Counted from the stretch's first letter, positions 1-5,696 are shown. The stretch is DNA of 7,305 nucleotides from Ardenticatenales bacterium (GCA_013139935.1 WSZX01000188.1:1-7305), one strand, 5' to 3'. A program made the numbers and translations. Notes: generated by a model not told the origin, from the sequence alone.

Positions 1-112
1 TTGCCATCTCTGCGGGGCTGGCGAGGACAGCCGCATCCTACTCCCCTGCCGCTCGGCCGGGGAAAGCCTGTGGGTCTGCACTCGCTGCATCCCCCGGCTC
101 ATTCACGGATAG
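1..112 (+). CDS. Small Cys-rich zinc-ribbon-like protein, C-terminal part (5' truncated by window edge)
   Basis: Reading from base 2, 36 codons are open up to a TAG at 110-112. The peptide begins CHLCG and carries Cys at visible positions 1, 4, 16, 26 and 29, that is CxxC-x11-C-x9-CxxC, and ends in CIPRLIHG. Two CxxC knuckles separated by about 20 residues are typical of zinc-ribbon or rubredoxin-like metal-binding folds, so a small metal-binding protein is the best reading. The stop lies five bases before the ATG of the MoaD-like gene, which suggests one operon with translational coupling. The N-terminus is outside the window, so full length and start are unknown. A chance open frame is possible over so short a stretch, but the regular Cys pattern and exact abutment to the next gene argue against it. 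No function beyond metal binding can be given. Confidence 0.6.
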   Translation, partial: CHLCGAGEDSRILLPCRSAGESLWVCTRCIPRLIHG

Positions 113-117
113 GCGGC

Positions 118-456
118 ATGGATAACCAACCCATGATCAGGATCCATCTGTATGGGGATTTGCGCCGCTATGGGGATCAGCCGCGCGCTGACCGGGACAC
201 GACAGTCACGGTTGCGGTGGCCGGAGAAACCACCGTGACTCAGGCATTGACGGACGCTGGTATTCCACCCCAAGAGGTGGCGCAGATTTTTCTCAACGGC
301 AAGCTGCTCAAGGCTGGCTCGTCTATGGCCCCATGGCTCGGCTTCCAGACGGCCGTCGAGCGCCTGCCAGCCAGCGGCGAGCATGGGGAGACCATCATCC
401 ACGGCGGCGACCGGCTGGGCCTATTTCCCCGCCGCATGGCGATGTTGGTGGTGTGA
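118..456 (+). CDS. MoaD/ThiS-like beta-grasp (ubiquitin-like) protein lacking the C-terminal GlyGly
   Basis: The 112-residue product starts MDNQPMIRIHLYGDLRRYG and has the beta-grasp pattern: a first strand at residues 6-13, a helix around 38-48 (VTQALTDAGIP), the strand IFLNGKL at 57-63, and a GDRLGLFP turn at 97-104. This pattern is seen in MoaD, ThiS and especially the Mut7-C-type ubiquitin-like domain (IPxxEV..I.vNG). True sulfur carriers end in Gly-Gly, which is adenylated and thiocarboxylated. This one ends RRMAMLVV, so it probably cannot work as a classical sulfur donor and may be a binding or scaffold subunit. The ATG at 118 was chosen because it sits just after the upstream stop and begins one strand before the fold. 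The frame is open to the window edge but has no credible earlier start, and a second ATG at 133 is possible. The stop overlaps the methyltransferase start. Family level is fairly sure, role is not. Confidence 0.75.
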   Translation: MDNQPMIRIHLYGDLRRYGDQPRADRDTTVTVAVAGETTVTQALTDAGIPPQEVAQIFLNGKLLKAGSSMAPWLGFQTAVERLPASGEHGETIIHGGDRLGLFPRRMAMLVV

Positions 457-1235
457 TGGACACACCCCTCTATGATGCCTTTAGCGACGATTACGATCGT
501 TTTGTGGACTGGAGCGACCGGCTGGCACATGAATTGCCCTACATTGAGCTGCAGTTGGCGGCCGTCAACGCGGAGCGGATCCTGGATGTCGCCTGCGGGA
601 CCGGGATGCACGCCATTGCTCTGGCGGAACATGGCTATCGGGTGGCCGGTGCTGACCTGAGTGTGGGGATGATTGAGCGGGCGCGTGCCAACGCAGCCGC
701 AGTGGGCCAAGAGGACATCCCCTTCTATGCGGCCGGGTTTGGGCAAATGGCACAGCAAGTGGGAAGCGGATATGATGCCGTGTTGTGCCTGGGCAGCAGC
801 CTGCCTCACCTGCTGAACCAGAATGATCTGGGGGCGGCGCTGGCTGATTTCGCGGCCGTCCTCCGCCCGGGCGGCCTGCTGCTGATCCAGAACCGCAACT
901 TTGACGCAGTGCTGGCGGGCCGGAACCGTTGGATGGGGCCGCAGGCGCACCGGGATGACGGCCGGGAGTGGCTGTTTGTCCGTTTTTATGACTTTAACAC
1001 CGATGGTACGCTGACATTCAACGTCGCTACCCTGCGCCGCGATGGCGAGGGGGCATGGATGCAGGTAGTAGAGGCAACACGGCTGCGGCCGTGGCCAAGC
1101 AGCGAACTGGCCGAGGCGGTCGGTCTGGCCGGGTTCGACGTCATTGCCGCATATGGTCACATGTCTGGCAAGCCCTTTGATCCCGCGACCAGCGACAACC
1201 TGATTCTGACCGCCCTGCTCCTGGGTAACGAGTAG
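456..1235 (+). CDS. Class I SAM-dependent methyltransferase
   Basis: A 259-residue Rossmann-type methyltransferase. The SAM-binding motif I is RILDVACGTGMHAIALAEHG at 41-60. The acidic residue ending strand 2 is in VAGADLS (63-69), and GMIERARANA follows at 71-80. Motif IV-like YDAVLCLGSSLPHL is at 106-119 and the post-motif LRPGGLLLIQNRNFD at 136-150. This layout and the N-terminal YDAFSDDYDRFVDW resemble small-molecule methyltransferases of the glycine/sarcosine or ubiquinone/menaquinone type, and the substrate cannot be read from sequence. The start ATG at 456 shares its A with the TGA of the MoaD-like gene (TGATG), a classic translational coupling overlap. Longer versions of the frame run back inside that gene and were rejected. 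No separate ribosome binding site stands out, in line with coupling. It is probably the last gene of this run, since about 130 bases with a new promoter follow. Confidence 0.88.
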   Translation: MDTPLYDAFSDDYDRFVDWSDRLAHELPYIELQLAAVNAERILDVACGTGMHAIALAEHGYRVAGADLSVGMIERARANAAAVGQEDIPFYAAGFGQMAQQVGSGYDAVLCLGSSLPHLLNQNDLGAALADFAAVLRPGGLLLIQNRNFDAVLAGRNRWMGPQAHRDDGREWLFVRFYDFNTDGTLTFNVATLRRDGEGAWMQVVEATRLRPWPSSELAEAVGLAGFDVIAAYGHMSGKPFDPATSDNLILTALLLGNE

Positions 1236-1292
1236 CGAGGCCGAATGCTGCCTGCTAATCCCTTGACCCTGCCCCAATAGGACAAAAGTCAT

Positions 1293-1320
1293 TTGCTACG
1301 CTCCGCTACCGTGCTACAAT
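1293..1320 (+). promoter_or_regulatory. Predicted sigma70-type promoter with extended -10 for the membrane protein gene
   Basis: A TACAAT hexamer at 1315-1320 is preceded by TG at 1312-1313, giving TGCTACAAT, an extended -10. TTGCTA at 1293-1298 matches 4 of 6 bases of the -35 consensus with a 16-base spacer. The expected transcription start is near 1327, leaving a leader of about 37 bases before the ATG at 1364. This is a motif prediction only. Confidence 0.5.
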
Positions 1321-1363
1321 GGCTTACAATCGTATCCGTTTGTTTGGAATGGGAGGGTGATAC

Positions 1364-2005
1364 ATGAATCTGTTTGATCGCATTACTCTGCTTGCCACCG
1401 GGCTGGTGGCCATCTATCTGCTGTTTCGTTTCTATGAGGACTATCGCCGCTCGGACGGCAAAGCCACGTATGACATCTACCACATGGTGGCGTTCGGGGT
1501 TCTTCTAGTAGCTGGACTGCTGCTGATTGCCTTTGGCTATGACGCGTTGGAATCCCCGTTGGTTATCATGGTCGCCGCCCTCATCCCGCTGGGCATTTCA
1601 GTGGGGTTGGTTGCCGAATTCGTTCCCCGGTTGGAGAGATATTACCTGGCGTTTGCGCTGGTTGGCGTGGTTGCCATTGCAATCACCCGCCTTGGCGGCA
1701 GCCCGGCGGGGTTGGCAACCGGAGTGCTGGTCGCCTTTCACTCCGTTGCGGGGCTTGTCATCCTGGGTGTCCCCTTTCTGGCCAGCAGCCAAGACAAGGC
1801 ACCCGGTGCGTTCGTGTGGGTGGCTGTGGGCGGTCTGTTGATCGACGCCGGTGGCATGGCGCTCGCCTTTCTCAAGACCGGTAGGCAGCTCCTGTTCTTT
1901 AGCGCCGATGTCGTATTTGCCATCTTGGCCCCACTGCTCCTGCTGATGTCGCTGGCCTTTGCTTGGGGCTTTATGAAGCACATGGTTGCCAAGCAGAGTG
2001 CGTGA
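1364..2005 (+). CDS. Unidentified polytopic membrane protein, about seven transmembrane segments
   Basis: The 213-residue product is mostly hydrophobic. Likely membrane segments lie at residues 3-22, 37-57, 66-86, 93-110, 117-139, 149-170 and 178-205. The first loop is charged (FRFYEDYRRSDGK, 21-33), the segment 7 exit carries KHMVAK, and there is no cleavable signal peptide. Histidines at 40, 126 and 206 are at or near helix ends and could be ligands, but no known heme or metal motif was recognised. The start is well supported: GGGAGGGTGA at 1351-1360 is a strong ribosome binding site placed about seven bases before the ATG, downstream of an extended -10 promoter. The gene stands alone: a 128-base gap separates it from the methyltransferase and a degenerate stretch follows it. 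I do not recognise the family, so the function is unknown. That it is a real membrane protein gene is fairly certain. Confidence 0.8.
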   Translation: MNLFDRITLLATGLVAIYLLFRFYEDYRRSDGKATYDIYHMVAFGVLLVAGLLLIAFGYDALESPLVIMVAALIPLGISVGLVAEFVPRLERYYLAFALVGVVAIAITRLGGSPAGLATGVLVAFHSVAGLVILGVPFLASSQDKAPGAFVWVAVGGLLIDAGGMALAFLKTGRQLLFFSADVVFAILAPLLLLMSLAFAWGFMKHMVAKQSA

Positions 2006-2098
2006 GTGAAGGACAAGTGATTGAGGATGGATGCGTAGCACAGGGCATCGCACCTTGATCGTTGGCAGCGTGCCGAGCAAACTGGCATCTTGCGTGAA

Positions 2099-2334
2099 AT
2101 GACCCACCGCTTTCACTACCTATTCCGGTCCACTAAAGGGCTGGTGCTGGTGGCTATCGCGCTGATTTCACGGGTCACCTAGCCATCGCGATGGTCAGCA
2201 TCGCTCGGCCATCACCCAGGCTTGACTTGGGATAGTTCAAATCGGCCTCGCCCTACACGTTGGGGACCGTGGTGTTGATGATGGCGGCCTGGTCGGGGGC
2301 AGGGGGATTTGGGAAAGCGGAGATGAAACGATGA
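2099..2334 (+). pseudogene. Probable remnant of a small membrane protein gene, broken across three frames
   Basis: No intact gene lies in 2006-2330, but membrane-protein-like pieces do. From an ATG at 2099 one frame reads MTHRFHYLFRSTKGLVLVAI and continues A-L-I-S before a TAG at 2180. The next frame gives FTGHLAIAMVSIA from 2167. The third frame gives LGIVQIGLALHV from about 2226. The second frame then resumes as LGTVVLMMAAW and runs to a TGA at 2332-2334, which overlaps the ATG of the DUF438 gene as ATGA. Each frame change falls inside or next to a hydrophobic helix, so three to four single-base indels plus one or two stops would restore a protein of roughly 75 residues with two to three helices. 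The terminal ATGA overlap is what an intact operon partner would show. Alternatives are chance hydrophobic reading or sequencing error. Family unknown. Confidence 0.35.
2183..2194. repeat. 12-bp perfect palindrome CCATCGCGATGG
   Basis: CCATCGCGATGG reads the same on both strands and lies about 137 bases before the DUF438 start. Just upstream, TGGCTA (2151-2156) and TAGCCA (2180-2185) form a further 6-bp inverted repeat with a 23-base loop. It could be an operator or a leftover of the decayed coding sequence around it, and no binding protein can be assigned. Confidence 0.3.
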
Positions 2335-3563
2335 GTGACTCTGTGGATCGAGCCAAACGACAAGAAACCTTGAAGAGTGTCATCCGCGACCTGCATGCCG
2401 GCAAGAGTGTGGCTGATGTCAAAGAGGCTTTTACCGAGTTGATTCGTGACATTACCCCGGCCGAGATCGCCGAGATGGAGCAGAGTTTGATAGCCGAAGG
2501 CATGCCAGAGACGGAGGTCAAGCGGCTGTGCGACGTGCACGTAGCGGTATTTCGCGAATCACTGGAAGCGCAGGCAGTGACCCGGCCCGAGATGATCCCC
2601 GGTCATCCGATCCACACTCTTTTGGCCGAGAACGCAGCCGCCGCGACAGTCCTGGATGCCCTGCACGAGGCGCTGGAGATCCTCAAGAAAGCACCGGGCA
2701 AAGGCCAACTGGCAAAGACGCGCAAGGAGTTGACCCATCTGAGAGAGTACGAGAAACACTACCTGCGCGAGGAGAACCTTCTCTTCCCCTACCTGGAAAA
2801 GCATGATTTCTCGGGCCCGTCCAGGGTGATGTGGGCTATCCACGATGACATTCGCGCTGACTGGAAGGCGTTGGACGCCTTGCTCATGACCGGTCCGGGC
2901 GACGACGCGGCCAGGTTCGGCGCCCAGGCTGACGAGTTGTTTGCGCGTCTCAGAACCGCCATCAGTGAGATGTTCTACAAGGAAGAGAACATTCTCTTCC
3001 CCACCGCCATTCAGAAGCTGAGTCACGAGGAGTGGGTGGGGCTACGCAACCAGGAAGCCGATGTTGGCTATTGCTACGTGGAGCCCGGCATTCGCTGGGC
3101 GCCAGCAGCATCAATCCAATCAGATCGCGGCGAATTGCTGACCTTGGCGCCAGTGGGGGAAATCCGCCTGGATACCGGGTCCCTCACCGGGGAACAGATC
3201 AACCTGCTGCTGACCCACCTGCCGGTAGAGATCACCTTTGTGGACGAAAACGACGAGGTTCGCTACTTTTCAAAGTGCAAGGAGGTGCTCTTTCCCCGCT
3301 CGTCTGCCATTATCGGCCGGAAAGTGCAGAACTGCCATCCTCCCGCCAGCATTCATCGGGTGATGCGAATCCTGGATGATTTCCGTGCCGGCCGGCGCGA
3401 CGCGGCCGAGTTCTGGATTCACATGAAAGAAAAGCACATCTATATCCGCTACTTTGCCCTCCGCGATGAGGCTGGGAACTACCGGGGAACCATGGAAGTG
3501 ACCCAGGAAATCAGCCGCATCCGGGAACTGGAAGGTGAACGGCGATTGTTGGACGATGCTTGA
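2331..3563 (+). CDS. DUF438-hemerythrin-PAS protein (putative diiron gas/redox sensor)
   Basis: The 410-residue cytoplasmic protein has three parts. Residues 1-85 are a DUF438 domain (KSVIRDLHAGKSVADVKEAF and LCDVHVAVFRESLE). Residues 90-235 are a hemerythrin HHE four-helix bundle with candidate iron ligands H95/E99 region (HPIHTLLAEN), H143 and E147 (HYLREENLLFP), H171 (MWAIHDD) and E218/E219 (YKEENILFP). Residues 290-400 are a PAS domain with LPVEITFVDENDEVRYFS, the very conserved IGRKVQNCHPP at 328-338, and MEVTQEISRIRELEGERRLL near the end. Length and order match the family. Members are thought to sense or handle O2, NO or redox state. No output domain such as a kinase or HTH is present, so signalling partners must be separate. 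GGAG at 2319-2322, eight bases before the ATG, supports the start. It precedes the DUF166 gene and is near a Crp/Fnr regulator. Domain call is secure, ligand is not. Confidence 0.93.
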   Translation: MSDSVDRAKRQETLKSVIRDLHAGKSVADVKEAFTELIRDITPAEIAEMEQSLIAEGMPETEVKRLCDVHVAVFRESLEAQAVTRPEMIPGHPIHTLLAENAAAATVLDALHEALEILKKAPGKGQLAKTRKELTHLREYEKHYLREENLLFPYLEKHDFSGPSRVMWAIHDDIRADWKALDALLMTGPGDDAARFGAQADELFARLRTAISEMFYKEENILFPTAIQKLSHEEWVGLRNQEADVGYCYVEPGIRWAPAASIQSDRGELLTLAPVGEIRLDTGSLTGEQINLLLTHLPVEITFVDENDEVRYFSKCKEVLFPRSSAIIGRKVQNCHPPASIHRVMRILDDFRAGRRDAAEFWIHMKEKHIYIRYFALRDEAGNYRGTMEVTQEISRIRELEGERRLLDDA

Positions 3564-3578
3564 CAGGAGGCCGAAGCA

Positions 3579-3622
3579 CGCGGGTTTCCGCTGATGTGGA
3601 AACCGCGCCAACCCGCGGTTGG
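3579..3622 (+). promoter_or_regulatory. Mutually exclusive hairpins in the DUF438-DUF166 gap
   Basis: CGCGGGTTTCC (3579-3589) can pair with GGAAACCGCG (3598-3607), leaving one bulged G and an eight-base loop. CCAACC and GGTTGG (3608-3613 and 3617-3622) form a second stem with a three-base loop. The left arm CGCGGGTT can instead pair perfectly with AACCCGCG (3610-3617), and AACCGCG (3601-3607) can pair with CGCGGTT (3614-3620). The structures therefore compete, as in attenuators. No U-run follows, so a standard terminator is not evident. It may control or process the two-gene message, or be a copy of a dispersed intergenic repeat. Confidence 0.45.
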
Positions 3623-3652
3623 CTCCGTCCCATCCCTTTCTGGAGCAAAGTT

Positions 3653-4420
3653 ATGCGTATTCTGGCGATTATCTCCGGTGATTACGGTCAGCGACACGTG
3701 GACAATCTCCGCAGCCATGGACCGGCCGAGTGGCAGATTGACGTCTGGAAGGCGCCGGCCGTCCTGCCGCCCGTGATTGATTATCCGGAAGAGTATCTGC
3801 CCGACTCGCTGCCGCCGGCTGATCTCATCCTCTCATTTGCCGAGCACAAGGGCGTGGCGGAGTTGCTTCCGGACATCGCCGGGATGATCGGGGCCCAGGC
3901 AGTGATTGCGGCCATCGACAATGAAGTCTGGTTGCCGCGAGGGCTGGCTCGCCAACTGCGTGGCTGGTTGGCCGAAATGGACGTGGCCGTCGCCACGCCC
4001 AAACCCCTATGCTCCCTCACCGAAACCCATTTTATGATTACCCGCCGCCAGAAGCTCGACGTATCACATCCACTGATAGTCGAGTTTGCCCGTCGCTTTG
4101 GGCAGCCCGAACTGCGCCTGACGGCGGACCCGGACACGCGGCACGTCACGGGAGCCACAGTCAGCCGCGACGCGGTATGTGGTTGCGCCCGGTTCGTGGC
4201 AGAGCGGCTGGTGGGTATCTCGGCCGATGATGCAGGCGAAAAGGCCGGCCTACTGCACCATCACTACCCCTGCCTGGCCAGCATGGGAAAGGATACCGAC
4301 TTTGGCGACACCTTGATGCACGTCTCCGGCAACCTGCTCAAGGACAATGTGGAAGAACAGGTCAAGCCATTCAAGCAGGTGCAGCGCATTACGCCCGATG
4401 GGATGGTAGCCGTTGGCTAG
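3653..4420 (+). CDS. dfsP: DUF166 family protein, cysteine form of DfsP
   Basis: A 255-residue soluble protein of the DUF166 family. It opens MRILAIISGDYGQRHVDNLR, has LPPADLILSFAEHKGVAELLP at 53-73, and VIAAIDNEVWLPRGLARQL at 84-102. Conserved Cys are C120 in PKPLCSL, C176 and C178 in VCGCARFVAERL, and C207 in LHHHYPCLASM next to H202-H204. NCBI names the family (seleno)protein DfsP because some members carry selenocysteine at a redox Cys. Here no in-frame TGA occurs and the CGC and YPC positions are Cys. The biochemical activity is not established. The Cys/His set suggests metal or Fe-S binding or thiol redox chemistry. The ATG at 3653 was chosen because TGGAG (3641-3645) stands seven bases upstream. 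The frame stays open back to 3560, but that part reads through the hairpin region and is not protein-like. It probably shares a message with the DUF438 gene. Confidence 0.85.
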   Translation: MRILAIISGDYGQRHVDNLRSHGPAEWQIDVWKAPAVLPPVIDYPEEYLPDSLPPADLILSFAEHKGVAELLPDIAGMIGAQAVIAAIDNEVWLPRGLARQLRGWLAEMDVAVATPKPLCSLTETHFMITRRQKLDVSHPLIVEFARRFGQPELRLTADPDTRHVTGATVSRDAVCGCARFVAERLVGISADDAGEKAGLLHHHYPCLASMGKDTDFGDTLMHVSGNLLKDNVEEQVKPFKQVQRITPDGMVAVG

Positions 4421-4442
4421 ACCGAGTTTCCATTCGGCGCCG

Positions 4443-4456
4443 CCGGCCGTTGCCGG
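4443..4456. terminator. Weak hairpin between the convergent DUF166 and Crp/Fnr genes
   Basis: CCGGC and GCCGG form a five-base stem around the loop CGTT in the 45-base gap where two genes converge. A bidirectional terminator is expected here. The stem is short and no T-run follows in either direction, so this is only the best candidate seen. Confidence 0.25.
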
Positions 4457-4465
4457 AAATCTTGT

Positions 4466-5140
4466 TCAAGTCAGGCTGTCAAGCCGGGCACGATCGACGA
4501 TCTCGATCCGATGCCGGTTGAATCGAATCAGCCCGTCTCTCTCCAAGTTGCGCAGCGCTCGCCCCACCATCTCCCGGACGGTGCCAATGTGCGCTGCCAT
4601 CTCATCCTGGGTCCAGCGTCGCCGGCTGATCTCTGCCTGAGGATCGGCGTGCTGGAGCAAAAAGCCCGCCAGGCGACCGGTCACCGACAAAAAAGTGAGG
4701 GCATAGACCTTGTCCACCAACTCGCGGCAGCGGCCGGCCAGGCTGCGGACAATGGCCTCGTTCAGGTCTGGAATCTCGTGACGCAAACTGTCGATTGCTT
4801 TGCAGTTCCATATCCATACCACCGTGGATTCCACGGCCGCAAAACTGGCCGGGTTTCTTCCTCCATCGACCACCGGTACTTCATTGCACGAGTCACCTGG
4901 GTTGAGCAGCGCCAGGATCTGCTCGCGTCCGCCGACCGATGTGCGAAATATCTTGGCCGCTCCACTGACGATCAGGTAGAGACCGGAGCAGGGCTCATCT
5001 TCGAGGAAGCTGATCTGCCCGGGTCCCAGTCTGCGTTCGACCAACCGGCCGGCCACGGCCGTCAACTCCTGGGAGGACAACTCGGCAAAAAAGGGGACCG
5101 AGCGCAGCAATTGGATTCTGTGGCCGTGAGAAGATGGCAA
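4466..5140 (-). CDS. Crp/Fnr-family transcriptional regulator
   Basis: With the start at 5140 the product has 224 residues, the usual family length. Residues 9-130 form the cNMP-type sensory beta-roll (LLRSVPFFAELSSQEL, then GLYLIVSGAAKIFR). The long dimer helix follows, and residues 170-215 form a winged HTH with recognition helix GTVREMVGRALRNLERDGLI. The phosphate-binding region reads GDSCNEVPVVDGGRNPAS rather than the GELxxF...RS of cAMP-binding Crp, and the N-terminal Cys cluster of Fnr is absent. The effector is therefore probably neither cAMP nor a [4Fe-4S] cluster, and heme/NO (Dnr-like), thiols or another ligand are possible. Cys are at 51, 85, 113 and 138. The TTG start at 5140 has AGGGA six bases upstream. 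A GTG at 5206 would give 246 residues but has no ribosome binding site and would start almost at the predicted transcript start. It is divergent from the ferredoxin and convergent with the DUF166 gene. Confidence 0.9.
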   Translation of the reverse strand: MPSSHGHRIQLLRSVPFFAELSSQELTAVAGRLVERRLGPGQISFLEDEPCSGLYLIVSGAAKIFRTSVGGREQILALLNPGDSCNEVPVVDGGRNPASFAAVESTVVWIWNCKAIDSLRHEIPDLNEAIVRSLAGRCRELVDKVYALTFLSVTGRLAGFLLQHADPQAEISRRRWTQDEMAAHIGTVREMVGRALRNLERDGLIRFNRHRIEIVDRARLDSLT

Positions 5141-5151
5141 TGTCAATCCCT

Positions 5152-5163
5152 GGCACGTGTGCC
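5152..5163. promoter_or_regulatory. Inverted repeat GGCAC-GT-GTGCC upstream of the regulator's ribosome binding site
   Basis: A perfect 5+2+5 inverted repeat lies directly before the AGGGA (5151-5147 on the minus strand) used by the proposed TTG start, and about 45-56 bases downstream of the predicted minus-strand transcript start. It could be an operator for autoregulation or an RNA hairpin next to the ribosome binding site. If the GTG at 5206 is the real start it would lie inside the coding sequence. Confidence 0.35.
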
Positions 5164-5214
5164 GATTCGCATCGCTGGAGACTTGAGTGGCTACGATGTG
5201 CGGCACCGACCGCC

Positions 5215-5245
5215 ATTATAATACTGGATAATCTTGCCCTGTCCA
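5215..5245 (-). promoter_or_regulatory. Predicted promoter for the Crp/Fnr gene
   Basis: On the minus strand TGGACA (5245-5240), 5 of 6 bases of the -35 consensus, is followed after 16 bases by TATTAT (5223-5218) or after 19 bases by a perfect TATAAT (5220-5215). The predicted start lies close to 5208, giving a leader of about 68 bases to the TTG at 5140. The -10 overlaps the one predicted for the divergent ferredoxin. Confidence 0.5.
5217..5222 (+). promoter_or_regulatory. Predicted -10 element for the ferredoxin gene, shared with the divergent promoter
   Basis: A perfect TATAAT lies at 5217-5222 on the plus strand, inside the 8-bp palindrome ATTATAAT (5215-5222), which supplies TATAAT on the other strand too. 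No good -35 is seen at the normal distance upstream, so activation by a regulator is plausible. The leader to the ATG at 5258 would be about 30 bases and contains TCCA-C-TGGA (5242-5250), which overlaps the ribosome binding site. Confidence 0.45.
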
Positions 5246-5257
5246 CTGGAGAACAAC

Positions 5258-5473
5258 ATGGCAGAGGGGATCCCAGTTCCTGACTTTGAGTACCGATTGT
5301 GCACTGGCTGTGGGCAATGCGTGCAAGTGTGCCCGGACCGAGCGCTGGTTATGAACGACCAGCGCCCGGAATTCGTGCCGGGAGGTGGCTGTACCTATTG
5401 TGGATTGTGCGAGGAGAACTGCCCCACCGGGGCCATTCATCTGTCCTACGAAATCGTTCTGGGAACGGAATGA
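5258..5473 (+). CDS. Small 2x[4Fe-4S] ferredoxin-type protein
   Basis: A 71-residue protein with two complete cluster motifs: C15-x2-C18-x2-C21-x3-C25 followed by Pro (CTGCGQCVQVCP), and C45-x2-C48-x2-C51-x3-C55 followed by Pro (CTYCGLCEENCP). Each Cys quartet gives three ligands to one cubane and the fourth to the other, as in bacterial ferredoxins, so it should carry two low-potential [4Fe-4S] clusters and pass electrons in the cytoplasm. The end (GAIHLSYEIVLGTE) resembles ferredoxin-like subunits of larger oxidoreductases as well, so a partner enzyme is possible. The ATG at 5258 was chosen because GGAG (5248-5251) sits six bases upstream. A TTG at 5234 would add eight residues but lacks a site. 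It is divergent from the Crp/Fnr gene and probably under its control. Hairpins follow the stop. Confidence 0.9.
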   Translation: MAEGIPVPDFEYRLCTGCGQCVQVCPDRALVMNDQRPEFVPGGGCTYCGLCEENCPTGAIHLSYEIVLGTE

Positions 5474-5528
5474 TGCGGATCGAACCGCACTGGATGCGAT
5501 GCATCGCACCCAGCGGTGAGCGGTCACC
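5474..5528. other. Three consecutive short hairpins after the ferredoxin stop
   Basis: Directly after the TGA come TGCGG-ATCGAA-CCGCA (5474-5489), the 14-bp perfect palindrome TGCGATGCATCGCA (5495-5508), and GGTGA-GCGG-TCACC (5515-5528). Together they could end the ferredoxin transcript, protect its 3' end, or bind proteins. No T-run follows any of them. The remaining spacer up to 5665 has a run of seven G (5584-5590) and GGTG-A-CACC near 5615, and no credible gene. Confidence 0.4.
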
Positions 5529-5665
5529 AGGCGGCCACCGAAGCGTTGAATACAAAGATAATGGCCGGCGGCGACCTGAGAATGGGGGGGTGCGGATGTC
5601 AGATGGGCGCCGGGTGACACCGGCCGGGCGAAATCCGATTCTCCTTTTCGCGGATCACTGCCAAT

Positions 5666-5696
5666 TTCCCTCTGCGGCGCGGACCGGCAGAGGGAA
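5666..5696. terminator. Strong 10-bp stem-loop, probable terminator between ferredoxin and NDH-2
   Basis: TTCCCTCTGC (5666-5675) and GCAGAGGGAA (5687-5696) form a perfect ten-base-pair stem with an eleven-base GC-rich loop. It lies after the ferredoxin hairpins and before the NDH-2 promoter, where a terminator is expected. Neither strand has a long T-run after it, so its use as an intrinsic terminator is likely but not assured. Confidence 0.45.

Noticed and set aside
240..1292. 350-codon open frame on the minus strand
   Set aside because: It is antisense to the MoaD-like and methyltransferase genes, has no recognisable domain, and reads as low-quality Gln/His/Pro-rich sequence typical of a shadow frame in GC-rich DNA.
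3560..3652. N-terminal extension of the DUF166 protein by 31 residues
   Set aside because: The extension translates the hairpin region, is not protein-like, and the ATG at 3653 has a well-placed TGGAG and matches the expected family start (MRILAIISGDYG).
4511..5221. 236-codon open frame on the plus strand
   Set aside because: It lies opposite the Crp/Fnr gene, whose domains are unmistakable. The plus-strand product shows no family features.
5474..5489. T-arm-like GGTTCGATCC on the minus strand, possible tRNA fragment or attachment site
   Set aside because: The stem leaves a six-base loop instead of seven, and no acceptor, D or anticodon arms can be built around it.
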